DNA of 64,000 nucleotides from Streptomyces sp. NBC_01591 (GTDB lineage: Bacteria; Actinomycetota; Actinomycetes; Streptomycetales; Streptomycetaceae), in contig NZ_CP109327.1 in NCBI RefSeq assembly GCF_035918155.1, positions 4,030,001 to 4,094,000 on the forward strand. The letters run 5' to 3'. Made by a program: the position numbers and the translations under genes. This document shows, piece by piece, positions 16,109 through 25,917 of the stretch. Numbering within the stretch: position 1 is the first letter of the stretch; each line of letters begins with the position of its first letter. The notes under the pieces were generated by a model. The model did not search any database and was not told where the DNA came from. It saw only the letters and a list, made by a program, of their open reading frames with translations.

Positions 16109-16454
16109 CGGATCGGTCCCTTCCAAGGCTCTCGGCCCCGGAACTTACACGGCGAGCGCCCTCCGTCCGGGTGCCGGGCGTCCGATGAGTGGCCTTTTGT
16201 AGCCATTTGCACCAAGGGAAATGAGGGAGATACAACTCACCCGCACAGCCCTCGCCGCTCGGAACACGTGCACGAACAAGCACACGAACGGAGTACGGAT
16301 CGGCTGCGGTCCGACGGCAGACCGGCGCCTCGGCCGGGGTTCGACCGAGATGCGGCGGAGATGCGGCCGGGCGGACGAAGCATCAGAATGCCTCGCCCGC
16401 CCGGCCATTGATCTGCGGTCGGCTATGTGTCACCGCACCGCCCAGGCCGCCGTT
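16109..16454. other. Intergenic region between lipoprotein and hppA
   Basis: This 346-nt stretch has no gene that I can support. It must contain the promoter of the lipoprotein, and at its right end it holds half of the hppA terminator hairpin. Confidence 0.5.
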
Positions 16455-16473
16455 TCACGAAACGGCGGCCTGG
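16442..16473 (-). terminator. hppA terminator overlapping the stop codon
   Basis: A perfect 14-bp stem (16442-16455 with 16460-16473) has a 4-nt loop. It covers the last codons and the TGA of hppA, so the terminator is partly coding. Confidence 0.75.
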
Positions 16474-18923
16474 CCCGGTGACTTGACCGGCCTGTCTCCT
16501 CCTCCGTCCCCCTCCCCGTCCCCGTCCCCGTCCCCGGGATCTTCACCGTCGCCCACGGCGATTCCGCGCCGCTTGGAGACGTGGACCGCACCGACGATGA
16601 CTCCGACGGCGAGCGCCGCCACCACCGCCCGCACGCCGACGCTCGCGTCCTGCCCGTAGCTGAACTGCACCACCGCCGGCGCGATGAGCAGGGCGACCAG
16701 GTTCATCACCTTGAGCAGAGGGTTGATCGCCGGCCCTGCCGTGTCCTTGAACGGGTCGCCGACCGTGTCACCGATGACGGTCGCGGCATGGGCGTCGCTG
16801 CCCTTGCCGCCGTGGTGACCGTCCTCGACGAGTTTCTTGGCGTTGTCCCACGCGCCACCGGAATTGGCGAGGAAGACCGCCATCAGGGTGCCGGTTCCGA
16901 TGGCGCCCGCGAGATAGGAACCGAGCGCTCCGACACCGAGCGTGAAGCCGACGGCGATGGGCGCCAGGACGGCCAGCAGGCCGGGTGTGGCGAGCTCGCG
17001 CAGGGCGTCCTTGGTACAGATGTCGACGACGCGCCCGTACTCCGGCTTCTCGCTGTAATCCATGATCCCGGGATGCTCGCGGAACTGCCGCCGCACCTCG
17101 TAGACCACGGCCCCGGCGGACCGCGACACCGCGTTGATCGCGAGTCCGGAGAAGAGGAAGACGACCGCGGCACCGAGGATCAGGCCCACCAGGTTGTTGG
17201 GCTGCGAGATGTCCAGGCTGAGCGTCATCTCCCCGGCCTTGGCCCCCACGTCGTCGACCGCCGTGGCGATCGCGTCGCGGTACGAACCGAAGAGCGCCGA
17301 CGCCGCCAGGACGGCGGTGGCGATGGCGATGCCCTTGGTGATGGCCTTGGTGGTGTTGCCGACGGCGTCCAGGTCGGTGAGGACCTGCGCGCCGGCGCCC
17401 GTGACGTCACCGGACATCTCGGCGATGCCCTGCGCGTTGTCCGAGACCGGGCCGAAGGTGTCCATGGCGACGATGACACCGACGGTGGTGAGCAGCCCGG
17501 TCCCCGCCAGGGCCACCGCGAAGAGCGCCAGCATGATCGACGTACCGCCGAGCAGGAAAGCCCCGTAGACGCCCAGGCCGATCAGCAGCGCCGTGTAGAC
17601 GGCGGACTCCAGACCGATGGAGATACCGGCGAGTACGACGGTGGCCGGACCGGTCAGCGAGGACTTGCCGATGTCCCGGACGGGGCGCCTGCCGGTCTCG
17701 GTGAAGTAGCCGGTCAACTGCTGGATCAGGGCGGCCAGCACGATGCCGATGGCGACGGCGACCAGGGCGAAGATCCGCGGGTCGCCACCGTGCGAGGTGA
17801 TGGCGCCGTCGGTGACACCGTCCAGATCCGCGTACGAGGACGGCAGGTAGACGAAGACGCCCACGGCCACCAGCACCAGTGAGATCACCGCGGAGATGAA
17901 GAATCCGCGGTTGATGGCGGTCATTCCGCTGCGGTCGGTGCGCCGCGGGGCGACTGCGAAGATCCCGATCATCGCGGTGACCACGCCGATCGCCGGAACG
18001 ATCAGCGGGAAGGCCAGCCCTGCGTCACCGAAGGCGGCCTTGCCGAGGATGAGCGCGGCGACGAGGGTCACGGCGTACGACTCGAAGAGGTCGGCCGCCA
18101 TTCCGGCGCAGTCACCGACGTTGTCGCCCACGTTGTCGGCGATGGTGGCGGCGTTGCGCGGATCGTCTTCCGGGATGCCCTTCTCGACCTTGCCGACGAG
18201 GTCGGCGCCGACGTCCGCGGCCTTGGTGAAGATGCCACCGCCGACCCTCATGAACATGGCGATCAGCGCGGCACCGAGACCGAAGCCCTCCAGCACCTTC
18301 GGGGCGTCGGCGGCATAGACGAGCACGACACAGGACGCGCCGAGCAGGCCGAGGCCCACGGTGATCATGCCGACCACGCCACCGGTACGAAAGGCGATCT
18401 TCATCGCCTTGTGCGAAACGGCGGTGAGATCTTTTTCCGGCTCTCCTTCCGCCGGAGTCGCCTCACGCGCAGCAGCGGCCACACGGACATTGCTGCGTAC
18501 GGCGAGCCGCATCCCGATGTATCCGGTGGCCGCCGAGAAAAGCGCACCCACCAGGAAGAACAACGAACGGCCCGCGCGCTGCGACCAGTTGTCGGCCGGT
18601 AGCAGCAGAAGCAGGAAGAAGACCACGACGGCAAAGATGCCGACGGTGCGCAGCTGCCGTGCCAGATAGGCATTCGCGCCTTCCTGGACGGCAGCCGCGA
18701 TCTCCTTCATGCGGTCGGTGCCCTCGCCGGCCGCCAGTACCTGGCGCACCAGCAGTCTGGCGACGACCAGGGCAGCGACGGCGACGACCGCGACGACGAT
18801 CACGATGACGCGATTGTCATCGGTGAGAACCGCGGCCGCCAGAGAAGTGGATCGGCCGGAAGGTGCAAAGAATGCGGAATCTTGCGCCGGTCCTGCCAGT
18901 GGGGTGTTGAAGAACTCCGCCAT
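16455..18923 (-). CDS. hppA: Membrane proton-pumping pyrophosphatase (K+-independent)
   Basis: This encodes 822 residues from the ATG at 18921-18923, which has AAGGAGG seven nt upstream; longer frames to 19007 are not needed. About 16 membrane helices are visible. The hydrolytic motif is [20 protein letters not shown], followed by the acidic [20 protein letters not shown]. The [10 protein letters not shown] motif has Lys where K+-dependent enzymes have Ala, so this is the K+-independent class. It couples PPi hydrolysis to proton export at the cell membrane, saving energy when biosynthesis produces PPi. A TACAAT -10 hexamer is at 18962-18967. The C-terminus carries an acidic Gly/Asp repeat ([20 protein letters not shown]) encoded by a C/G-simple stretch at 16500-16550. 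Confidence 0.97.
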   Translation of the reverse strand: MAEFFNTPLAGPAQDSAFFAPSGRSTSLAAAVLTDDNRVIVIVVAVVAVAALVVARLLVRQVLAAGEGTDRMKEIAAAVQEGANAYLARQLRTVGIFAVVVFFLLLLLPADNWSQRAGRSLFFLVGALFSAATGYIGMRLAVRSNVRVAAAAREATPAEGEPEKDLTAVSHKAMKIAFRTGGVVGMITVGLGLLGASCVVLVYAADAPKVLEGFGLGAALIAMFMRVGGGIFTKAADVGADLVGKVEKGIPEDDPRNAATIADNVGDNVGDCAGMAADLFESYAVTLVAALILGKAAFGDAGLAFPLIVPAIGVVTAMIGIFAVAPRRTDRSGMTAINRGFFISAVISLVLVAVGVFVYLPSSYADLDGVTDGAITSHGGDPRIFALVAVAIGIVLAALIQQLTGYFTETGRRPVRDIGKSSLTGPATVVLAGISIGLESAVYTALLIGLGVYGAFLLGGTSIMLALFAVALAGTGLLTTVGVIVAMDTFGPVSDNAQGIAEMSGDVTGAGAQVLTDLDAVGNTTKAITKGIAIATAVLAASALFGSYRDAIATAVDDVGAKAGEMTLSLDISQPNNLVGLILGAAVVFLFSGLAINAVSRSAGAVVYEVRRQFREHPGIMDYSEKPEYGRVVDICTKDALRELATPGLLAVLAPIAVGFTLGVGALGSYLAGAIGTGTLMAVFLANSGGAWDNAKKLVEDGHHGGKGSDAHAATVIGDTVGDPFKDTAGPAINPLLKVMNLVALLIAPAVVQFSYGQDASVGVRAVVAALAVGVIVGAVHVSKRRGIAVGDGEDPGDGDGDGEGDGGGDRPVKSPGQAAVS

Positions 18924-19280
18924 ACGTCCTCCTTGACGCTCAGCGCTCAAGACGTGGACGGATTGTAGGGAGCGGGAGCTGATCAAAACAGTGCGCGGTA
19001 AATGCAATTGACCTTCATCGGCCGATCAATAAATGATCGACCTACCGGATCGACCCGAATGCAGTAATGGGGCAGGCACATTTTCCGTAGATCATTGATC
19101 ACGAATAAAAGAAAAAGGCCCTGCTCAGCAGGGCCTCGAAAGACGGATCAAGAAATGGATCGGGAAGGGATCCGGGCTCCGGGATCCGGCCGGACCGGGA
19201 TGGGTGGGCCGGGACGGGCGAGGGACGAACGGGCCGCCCACGACGCCTGCTGGCGCCCGTGACGCCTCAGGGGAGCATCG
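18924..19280. other. Intergenic region, hppA promoter and bldG-operon terminator
   Basis: This 357-nt region holds the hppA promoter at its left, a short AT-rich stretch around 19010-19110, and the terminator of the upstream anti-sigma operon. No gene is seen. Confidence 0.55.
19098..19135 (-). terminator. Rho-independent terminator of the bldG operon
   Basis: A GC-rich stem (19117-19123 with 19129-19135) is followed on the minus strand by TTTTTCTTTTATTC. This is the most classical terminator in the window. Confidence 0.88.
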
Positions 19281-19763
19281 TCATTGCAGCGCGGTCACGG
19301 GCGTCTTCGGCCAGCTCATGCGGATCACTCCGCCGTTGGCTCCCGATCTGACTTCCACATCATCGACAAGACCGCTGATGACCGCGAGACCCATCTCGTC
19401 CTCGCCGTCGGCGTCGCTCTCGTGATCCGGCTCATCCAGCCCAGCACCGGGCGTGGCGCCGCGTGTCGCGGAGGCTCCGGCGGGTCCGCCGAGACCGGGG
19501 TCGGCCCCAGGTCCGGGCACCTCGTCGGCGACCTCGACGGAGAAGGACTTCTCCTCCTCGATCAGGGCGACGGAGACAGGAGCGGTGATGCCATGGCTGC
19601 GATGCAGCCCGACTGCTCGGCTGCAGGCTTCACCGACAGCGAGTCTGACCTCGTCGAGCACGGCTTCATCGACCCCTGCCCGGCGCGCCACGGCGGCTGC
19701 CACGAGGCGGGCCGTCCTGACGTGTTCGGGCTGGGCACTGAAGCGGAGTTCAACGGTGGCCAT
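19281..19763 (-). CDS. Anti-sigma factor-like ATP-binding protein (RsbW/SpoIIAB family)
   Basis: This encodes 160 residues from the ATG at 19761-19763 (GAGGGGG upstream). The HATPase/GHKL fold is shown by the N-box region LDEVRLAVGEACSRAV and the later DEMGLAVISGLVDDVEV. An acidic, Gly-rich insertion (about residues 95-125) lies between the ATP-lid halves. It corresponds to the gene downstream of bldG in S. coelicolor (SCO3548), reported as co-transcribed with bldG. By family logic it phosphorylates BldG or binds a sigma factor, with BldG as antagonist. A 381-nt spacer full of short palindromes separates it from bldG. Confidence 0.85.
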   Translation of the reverse strand: MATVELRFSAQPEHVRTARLVAAAVARRAGVDEAVLDEVRLAVGEACSRAVGLHRSHGITAPVSVALIEEEKSFSVEVADEVPGPGADPGLGGPAGASATRGATPGAGLDEPDHESDADGEDEMGLAVISGLVDDVEVRSGANGGVIRMSWPKTPVTALQ

Positions 19764-19839
19764 GCGATCCCCCTCAGACGTACGGGCGTGCATCCCAGGG
19801 GCGCCCGGGCGCGCTGCCCGGCGTCCCTGCTCTTCTTCC

Positions 19840-20140
19840 GGAACCGACGTACAGCTGTCGGCCGACGGACTGCCGAACGACAGACCACCGGCCGAACCGG
19901 CCGCATCACGTCGAACACCGGCCGGTCGGGTTGTCCGGCCGGTCGGGGCGCCGGTCACCCGGCTCCCCGATGTCCGATCGCCGGTCCTGCCAGCTGCCCG
20001 ACCGGCCGATCGGCCCACCTCGCGGCAGTCGGCCAGCAGGCACGCGCTCGTCGCACCGACCGCCTGGCGGGCCGCCGGTGCGCCGACTGCGCACCAAACC
20101 GATCTTCGGCCGATCCGGCCGGCTGACCGACCGCGGGCCG
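19840..20140. repeat. Palindrome-rich CCGGCCGG/CCGACCGGCCG region between bldG and its partner
   Basis: The spacer contains many copies of short GGCCGG, GGTCGG and CCGACCGG units in both directions, for example around 19883-19900, 19919-19945 and 20005-20020. No gene is supported. It could form extended stem structures in the bldG operon mRNA. Confidence 0.55.
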
Positions 20141-20144
20141 ACTG

Positions 20145-20498
20145 TCAGTCGGTGGCCGCAACGGCCTCGTCGACCGTGGTGTGAATCGGGAACACCTTGG
20201 TCAGACCGGTGATCCGGAAGATCTTGAGAATGCGCTCCTGGTTGCAGACCAGGCGCAGCGAGCCCTCATGAGCCCGGACACGCTTCAGGCCGCCCACGAG
20301 CACGCCGAGGCCGGTGGAGTCGAGGAAGTCGACGCCTTCCATGTCGACAACCAGGTGGTAGCTGCCGTCATTCACCAACTCGACCAACTGCTCGCGCAGC
20401 TTGGGCGCGGTATACACATCAATCTCGCCACCGACCTCGACGACCGTACGGTCGCCACCAGGGCCGGACACATTGCGAGTCGACAAGGACAGGTCCAC
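20145..20498 (-). CDS. bldG: Anti-sigma factor antagonist BldG
   Basis: This encodes 117 residues with a STAS fold. Most of it matches BldG of S. coelicolor from memory, including [20 protein letters not shown] and [19 protein letters not shown]. The phosphorylatable serine is Ser61 in FLDSTGLG; four extra residues near position 10-15 explain the shift from Ser57. BldG controls aerial mycelium formation, antibiotic production and stress response by partner switching with anti-sigma factors. GTG start with GGAGG 4-5 nt upstream. It is transcribed divergently from the helicase gene, with 78 nt between starts. Confidence 0.97.
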   Translation of the reverse strand: MDLSLSTRNVSGPGGDRTVVEVGGEIDVYTAPKLREQLVELVNDGSYHLVVDMEGVDFLDSTGLGVLVGGLKRVRAHEGSLRLVCNQERILKIFRITGLTKVFPIHTTVDEAVAATD

Positions 20499-20576
20499 GG
20501 ATCCTCCAGCACCTTGCTATCGAGCGGTCGCCCCTCAGTCTCCCCGGCGGAGCCAGGGAACGGATCGCCAGCCGCG

Positions 20577-23186
20577 ATGGCATTCAATCACTTACCAGCA
20601 GCCATGCACGACGCCTTGGGACCATTGTCCGTCATGCCAGTGACACACTCGGTGTCGATGGCCAAGAATCACCGCCCCAGTCAACCACCCGGGAACAGCG
20701 ACACCAGTCACTCTCCCGCCATGGTCCTCGACCGGCTCGCCGCAGTGGCGGGCCGGTCGACGCGCATCACTCATACGGAGCACTTGCCCCCGCGTGCGGG
20801 AACTCATGCCACTTGGCCCGATCGCATCCGGCCGGAAGTTGTCGCCGCGATCCAGAAGGCCGGAATCGATCACCCGTGGGCGCATCAGTCGGCCGCCGCC
20901 GAGCACGCCCTGGACGGCGAATCCGTGGTCATCGCCACCGGCACGGCGTCCGGCAAGTCGCTCGCCTACCTCGCCCCGGTCCTCAGCGCCCTGCTCGACG
21001 GCTCCGAGGCCCCGAACGGCCGCGGCGCCACCACCCTGTACCTGGCCCCCACCAAAGCCCTGGCCGCCGATCAGAGGCGTGCCGTGAAGCAGCTCGCGGC
21101 ACCGCTCGGCAACGCCATCAGGCCCGCGGTCTACGACGGCGACACCCCGGTCGAGGAACGCGACTGGGTGCGTCAGTACGCCAACTACGTCCTGACCAAC
21201 CCCGACATGCTGCACCGCGGGATACTCCCGTCCCACCCCCGCTGGTCCTCCTTCCTGCGCGCCCTGCGCTTCGTCGTCATCGACGAGTGCCACACCTACC
21301 GTGGTGTCTTCGGCTCCCACGTCGCCCAGGTGGTACGACGGCTCCGCCGTCTGTGCGCCCGTTACGGCGCCGATCCGGTCTTCCTCCTCGCCTCCGCCAC
21401 CGCGGCGGAACCCTCCGTCGCGGCCGGCCGCCTCACCGGTCTCCCGGTCAAGGAGGTCGCCGACGACTCCTCGCCCCGCGGCGAGCTGGTCTTCGCACTG
21501 TGGGAGCCGCCCCTGACCGACCTGCACGGCGAGAAGGGCGCCCCTGTCCGACGTACCGCCACCGCCGAGACCGCCGATCTCCTCACCGATCTCACCCTCC
21601 AGGGAGTCCGCTCGGTCGCCTTCGTACGCTCCCGGCGCGGCGCCGAGCTGATCTCCGTCATCGCGAAGGAGCGCCTCGCCGAGGTGGACCGCTCCCTGCC
21701 GGCCAGGGTCGCCGCGTACCGCGGGGGCTATCTCCCCGAGGAACGCCGCGCCCTGGAGCGCGCCCTGCACTCCGGGCAGCTGCTCGGCCTGGCCGCCACC
21801 ACCGCCCTCGAACTCGGCATCGACGTCTCCGGCCTGGATGCCGTCGTCATCGCCGGCTATCCCGGCACCAGGGCGTCGCTGTGGCAGCAGGCGGGCCGTG
21901 CCGGGCGCTCCGGTCAGGGCGCCCTGGCCGTCCTGGTGGCCCGCGACGACCCGCTGGACACCTTCCTCGTCCACCATCCCGAGGCGCTGTTCCAGCAGCC
22001 CGTGGAGTCGACCGTCCTCGACCCGGACAATCCGTACGTCCTTGCCCCTCATCTGTGCGCCGCCGCCGCGGAGCTCCCCCTCACCGAGCCCGACCTGGAG
22101 CTCTTCGGCCCGGCAGTGGCCGAGCTGCTGCCGCAGCTGGAAGCCGCGAAACTGCTGCGCAAGCGGGCATCGGGCTGGCACTGGACCCGCCGCGAGCGCG
22201 CCGCCGATCTCACCGACATCCGTGGCGAGGGCGGCCGCCCCGTCCAGATCGTCGAGGAGGGCACCGGCCGGCTGCTGGGCACCGTCGACGAATCGGCCGC
22301 GCACACCGCCGTCCACAAGGGCGCCGTCCACCTCCATCAGGGCCGCACCTACCTGGTCCGGAAGCTGGATCTGGAGGATTCGGTGGCCCTGGTCGAGGAG
22401 GCCGCCCCGCCGTACTCGACCACCGCACGCGACACCACCTCCATCGCCGTCCTGGAGACCGACACCGAGATCCCGTGGGGTGACGGGCGGCTCTGCTACG
22501 GCTCCGTGGAGGTCACCAGCCAGGTCGTCTCCTTCCTGCGGCGCAGGGTGATCACCGGCGAGGTCCTCGGCGAGACCAAACTGGACCTGCCGCCCCGCAC
22601 CCTGCGCACCCGCGCCGTCTGGTGGACGGTCACCGAGGACCAGCTGGACGCCGCCCGTATCAACCCGGAGATCCTGGGCGGCGCCCTGCACGCCGCGGAG
22701 CACGCTTCGATCGGGATGCTGCCGCTCTTCGCCACCTGCGACCGGTGGGACATCGGCGGCGTCTCCGTGCCCCTGCACCCGGACACCCTGCTGCCCACGG
22801 TCTTCGTGTACGACGGCCACCCGGGCGGTGCCGGATTTGCCGAGCGGGCCTTCCACACCGCCCGTACGTGGCTGACCGCGACCCGGCAGGCGATCGCGTC
22901 CTGCGAGTGCGAGGCGGGCTGCCCCTCCTGCGTCCAGTCCCCCAAGTGCGGCAACGGCAACGAACCCCTGCACAAACGCGGTGCCCTGCGCCTCCTCACC
23001 GAACTCCTGCGATACGCACCCCCGGCTCCCGGGGAGCCGGGCCCTGCGGAGCCATCGGTGCCGAAGTCGGCTCCAGAGGCGGAGGATCCGGAGTCGGCTC
23101 CAGAGGCAATGGCGGAGGCTCCGGAGAGCCGGGAGCAGCCGCCGGAGAGCCGGGAGCAGCCGCCGGAGGGCCGGCCCTGGACCTGA
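20577..23186 (+). CDS. DEAD/DEAH-box helicase with C-terminal DUF1998 zinc module (MrfA/YprA-like)
   Basis: This encodes 869 residues from ATG 20577 (MAFNHLPAAMHDALGPL); ATG 20604 is an alternative, and an upstream extension over bldG is not credible. Walker A is TGTASGKS (121-128), Walker B is VVIDECH, and the helicase core includes SATAAEP and QQAGRAGRSGQGALAV. Near the C-terminus CECEAGCPSCVQSPKCGNGN gives the four-cysteine zinc site typical of MrfA, which in Bacillus takes part in mitomycin C repair. The last 45 residues are a Pro/Glu-rich tail with a repeated PESREQP unit. Its 3' end overlaps the opposite-strand Tad gene by 191 nt. The gene borders the Tad cluster in most actinobacteria. 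Confidence 0.93.
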   Translation: MAFNHLPAAMHDALGPLSVMPVTHSVSMAKNHRPSQPPGNSDTSHSPAMVLDRLAAVAGRSTRITHTEHLPPRAGTHATWPDRIRPEVVAAIQKAGIDHPWAHQSAAAEHALDGESVVIATGTASGKSLAYLAPVLSALLDGSEAPNGRGATTLYLAPTKALAADQRRAVKQLAAPLGNAIRPAVYDGDTPVEERDWVRQYANYVLTNPDMLHRGILPSHPRWSSFLRALRFVVIDECHTYRGVFGSHVAQVVRRLRRLCARYGADPVFLLASATAAEPSVAAGRLTGLPVKEVADDSSPRGELVFALWEPPLTDLHGEKGAPVRRTATAETADLLTDLTLQGVRSVAFVRSRRGAELISVIAKERLAEVDRSLPARVAAYRGGYLPEERRALERALHSGQLLGLAATTALELGIDVSGLDAVVIAGYPGTRASLWQQAGRAGRSGQGALAVLVARDDPLDTFLVHHPEALFQQPVESTVLDPDNPYVLAPHLCAAAAELPLTEPDLELFGPAVAELLPQLEAAKLLRKRASGWHWTRRERAADLTDIRGEGGRPVQIVEEGTGRLLGTVDESAAHTAVHKGAVHLHQGRTYLVRKLDLEDSVALVEEAAPPYSTTARDTTSIAVLETDTEIPWGDGRLCYGSVEVTSQVVSFLRRRVITGEVLGETKLDLPPRTLRTRAVWWTVTEDQLDAARINPEILGGALHAAEHASIGMLPLFATCDRWDIGGVSVPLHPDTLLPTVFVYDGHPGGAGFAERAFHTARTWLTATRQAIASCECEAGCPSCVQSPKCGNGNEPLHKRGALRLLTELLRYAPPAPGEPGPAEPSVPKSAPEAEDPESAPEAMAEAPESREQPPESREQPPEGRPWT

Positions 23187-23601
23187 CCGCCGGTTCGTAC
23201 GGCCCGAAACTCACTCGGGCCGTCACATCGGCGATCTCCCCGCGCACCGCGCACCGGACCACCACGGCCCCCTGCGCCGCAGCCACCTTCTCGGCGGCCC
23301 CACATGCCGCCCCAGGGCCTTGCAGGGCCCGGTCGGCCGCCGCCAGGGCCGCCAGGTCCGCCACACCGCCCGCCCGGTGCCGAACGGTCACCACCTGCCC
23401 GAGGGCCAGCACGACCGCGAACACCGCGCACAACGTGGCCGTGGTCATCGCCACCCACACCGTGGCCAGGCCCCTGTCCCCATCCGCCGACCCCGCGCAT
23501 CCGCGTGCCGGGCTCCGGCTCGGACCCCGGTCCGGATCCCGGCGCCGATCGCGAGCATGACCGCGACCGTGCTCCCTGCCCTTCTCGCCCGTCCCGTTCA
23601 C
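22996..23601 (-). CDS. TadE-like pseudopilin, helicase-neighbourhood type
   Basis: This encodes 201 residues from GTG 23599-23601, which overlaps the stop of the preceding TadE gene by 4 nt (GTGA). A basic N-terminal stretch leads to DRGLATVWVAMTTATLCAVFAVVLALGQ, one transmembrane pseudopilin-like helix. A small domain with a Cys pair (ACGAA, VRCAV) follows, then a Pro-rich tail with PAAAPGS repeated. It matches the family of TadE-like proteins found beside the DECH helicase. It is the last gene of the Tad operon, and its tail is read antisense to the helicase tail. Confidence 0.82.
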   Translation of the reverse strand: MNGTGEKGREHGRGHARDRRRDPDRGPSRSPARGCAGSADGDRGLATVWVAMTTATLCAVFAVVLALGQVVTVRHRAGGVADLAALAAADRALQGPGAACGAAEKVAAAQGAVVVRCAVRGEIADVTARVSFGPYEPAVRSRAGPPAAAPGSPAAAPGSPEPPPLPLEPTPDPPPLEPTSAPMAPQGPAPREPGVRIAGVR

Positions 23602-23981
23602 TGCGCCACCCCCACCGTGGCCTCGGCCAGTGCCGCCGCTTCCGCGTGAAGCGTCAGGGCCAGCGGGCCCGGCCCCGGCAGCGACGCCGCCACCCGTACC
23701 CGCCACAGCTCCCCGGCCCGTTCCATCGCGACTTCGGCCCCGCCGGGTGCCGCCGAACGGGTGACCTCCAGCACCTGCGCCTCCGGCTCGGAACGGGCCG
23801 CCGCCCGCGCCCCGGCCCTCGCCGCGTCCACGCACCGGATCTGGGCGGAGGCAGCCATCAGCGCCCAGACCAGCACCAGGGCGAACACCACCAGCACCGG
23901 AATCGCCATGGCCGCTTCCGCCGTCACCGCACCCCGATCCCCTCCGGCGCACGCCCTGGGACCGCTCTCAGAACTTCGCAT
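23598..23981 (-). CDS. TadE family pseudopilin
   Basis: This encodes 127 residues. DRGAVTAEAAMAIPVLVVFALVLVWALM gives the TadE signature: a Glu at the fifth position after a Gly/Ala-type cleavage region and a single membrane helix. The rest is a small periplasmic/extracellular domain. TadE pseudopilins assist assembly of Flp-type pili. It overlaps the Flp-like gene by 14 nt and the next TadE-like gene by 4 nt, so it is translated with both. Confidence 0.85.
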   Translation of the reverse strand: MRSSESGPRACAGGDRGAVTAEAAMAIPVLVVFALVLVWALMAASAQIRCVDAARAGARAAARSEPEAQVLEVTRSAAPGGAEVAMERAGELWRVRVAASLPGPGPLALTLHAEAAALAEATVGVAQ

Positions 23982-24168
23982 CGAGCGCGTCCTTCAGCAG
24001 TGACTGCAGTGCGGACATGACCGGCTGGCTGGTGACCACCTTGTAGAGCACCGCCGCGAACGCACAGGCCGCGATCGTCCCCACCGCATATTCGGATGTC
24101 GTCATTCCGCTGTCCGACCGAACTCGGCGTGCCATGCCGCGCACCCAGTCCCTGATTCGCTGCACCAT
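23968..24168 (-). CDS. Flp-type pilin-like small protein (DUF4244)
   Basis: This encodes 66 residues. After a basic start (MVQRIRDWVRGMARRVRSDS) comes GMTTSEYAVGTIAACAFAAVLYKVV, with the Flp-like G/MTTxEY sequence and one hydrophobic helix. It is the likely major pilin of the Tad apparatus; 58 nt separate it from the tadC gene. No prepilin peptidase is encoded in the window. Confidence 0.85.
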   Translation of the reverse strand: MVQRIRDWVRGMARRVRSDSGMTTSEYAVGTIAACAFAAVLYKVVTSQPVMSALQSLLKDALDAKF

Positions 24169-24226
24169 TCCGACCCCCGCGAAATTCTTAATTCATATTG
24201 AATGGAAGTTTACTTATGCTTTTCGG

Positions 24227-25039
24227 TCATCCGGTGTGAAGCAGTCCGGTCGCCAGACCGATCACCACGGGCGCCACCCCGACTGTCAGGAATGCGGGCA
24301 GAAAGCAGAGCCCGACGGGAGCGGTGATCAGCACACCTGCCCGCTGGGCGCGTGCCACGGCCGCACTCGCACGTTCCGCCCGCATCGCCTCGGCCAGCCG
24401 CGCCACCGGCTCCGCCGCCGGAGCCCCGGTCGACCCCGCCCGCTCCAGGCAGCGGGCCAGCGCACCTGCACCCGGTATCTCCCCGAACCGCCCCCAGGCC
24501 GCCGCAGGTTCACCACCGAGACGGATCTCCGCGGCCGTCCGTGCCAGGCGCACGCCGACCGGCCCGCCCAGCGACTCCCCCACCGCCTCCGCCGCCTCCC
24601 GCGGCCCGGCTCCGGCGGAGATGCAGGCCGCCAACAGGTCGGCCGCCAGCGGGAGCTGACGTGCCGCCTCCGCCATCTCCGCGAGCCCGTCCCCCGGTTC
24701 GGGGCTGCTTCGGGCCCGCTGCCACCGCCAGGCGCCGTAGGCCCCCACCAGCCCTGCCACGCACCCCGGCAGGCCGCCGACCAGGACCCAGCCCGCCGCC
24801 GCAGCGCCCAGTGGCGCGATCCACTCCTTCGTCCGGGCACCGGGTGCCGTGGGTTCGCGCCCACTCCTGCGCTCGCGCCGACGCTTCGGCCGGTCGATCG
24901 CCAGCAGTGCCGCGCCCCGGCGGCGCACCGTCCGCCTCCTCCGAAGCCCCGCCAGGGCAAGGGCGGGACAGACGACCGCACTCAGCACCGCGCACACTGC
25001 CGCCGCCAGGCGGACGGCTTCGCCGGTGACCCCGCTCAC
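24227..25039 (-). CDS. Type II/IV secretion F family protein TadC
   Basis: This encodes 270 residues with hydrophobic segments at both ends and a central GspF-like helical domain (RQLPLAADLLAACISAGAGPREAAEAVG). The inner-membrane platform of Tad pili usually needs TadB and TadC together. GTG start overlaps the tadB stop by 4 nt. The C-terminal VGLCFLPAFLTVGVAPVVIG is the typical final helix pair. Confidence 0.86.
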   Translation of the reverse strand: MSGVTGEAVRLAAAVCAVLSAVVCPALALAGLRRRRTVRRRGAALLAIDRPKRRRERRSGREPTAPGARTKEWIAPLGAAAAGWVLVGGLPGCVAGLVGAYGAWRWQRARSSPEPGDGLAEMAEAARQLPLAADLLAACISAGAGPREAAEAVGESLGGPVGVRLARTAAEIRLGGEPAAAWGRFGEIPGAGALARCLERAGSTGAPAAEPVARLAEAMRAERASAAVARAQRAGVLITAPVGLCFLPAFLTVGVAPVVIGLATGLLHTG

Positions 25040-25917
25040 GCCGCCTCCCCCGCCCGTACGATCCGGGCTGCCCAGCAGAGTCCGGCCGCCTCCAGGAGCC
25101 CGCCCGTCGCCAGACAGACCAGCCCGGCCGGGGTGTGCAGCAGCACCTCCAACGGATCCGCCCCGAGCGCCGCCCCCAGCCCCAGACCCAGCACCGGGAG
25201 CAGCGCCAGCACGGCCACCGTCGACCAGGCACCGGCCAGTTGGGCCCGTAGCTCCTCCCGTCTGCGCCGCTCGGCCCGCAACGCGCCCTCCAGGCGGTCC
25301 AGACCCGCCGCGAGCCCGGCCCCACCGTCGACCGCCACCCGCCAGCAGGCCGCCACCCCGGCGAGCCCGTCCAGACCCGGCTCCCGTGCCGCCTGCCCGA
25401 GCGCCCCCGGCACATCACCGCCGAATCGCGCCGCAGCAGTCACACCGGCCTCAGCCGCCCCCATCACCCCGGTGCCACGGACGGCGACGAGCAACGCCTG
25501 CCCCGGTTCGTGTCCGGCCCGCAGCTCACCCACGACCGCGCCGCACAGCGCCACCACCCCGGCCGCCCGGCGTTCCCGCTCCTTGCCCAGGGCTCGCCTC
25601 CGCAGCCACCGCCGCACCAGCGGCACCGCCACCGCCCCGGCCAGCAGCGGCAGCACGGACTCCCCCAGCGCGGCGACGACCAGCGCCACGGGGAGGCAGA
25701 GCCACTCCCGCCGCTCCCCCGACCACTCCCGCGACCGCGCCCAGACCTGCTCCCAGCGCACACGCAGCGGCGACCGAACCGCCCCGTCGACGAACAGCAC
25801 CCGGGCTCTCCGCCGCCCATGGTCCTGCGCCACCACGAACCAGGCCGCCACCCCGACGCACAGAACCACCGCACAGCTCGCGCTCGCCGACAGCCCCATT
25901 GGCACACCCCCGGTCAC
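25036..25917 (-). CDS. Type II/IV secretion F family protein TadB
   Basis: This encodes about 293 residues from GTG 25915-25917, which overlaps the tadA stop (GTGA). An ATG at 25897-25899 (MGLSASASCAVVLC) is an equally possible start. The T2SSF domain is shown by GAVVGELRAGHEPGQALLVA and by a basic, Arg-rich cytoplasmic loop (LEGALRAERRRREELRAQ). It has four membrane helices. With TadC it forms the platform driven by the TadA ATPase. Confidence 0.85.
   Translation of the reverse strand: MTGGVPMGLSASASCAVVLCVGVAAWFVVAQDHGRRRARVLFVDGAVRSPLRVRWEQVWARSREWSGERREWLCLPVALVVAALGESVLPLLAGAVAVPLVRRWLRRRALGKERERRAAGVVALCGAVVGELRAGHEPGQALLVAVRGTGVMGAAEAGVTAAARFGGDVPGALGQAAREPGLDGLAGVAACWRVAVDGGAGLAAGLDRLEGALRAERRRREELRAQLAGAWSTVAVLALLPVLGLGLGAALGADPLEVLLHTPAGLVCLATGGLLEAAGLCWAARIVRAGEAA

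Noticed and set aside
20181..20576. Long N-terminal extension of the helicase
   Set aside because: It would run antisense across bldG and has no helicase similarity.
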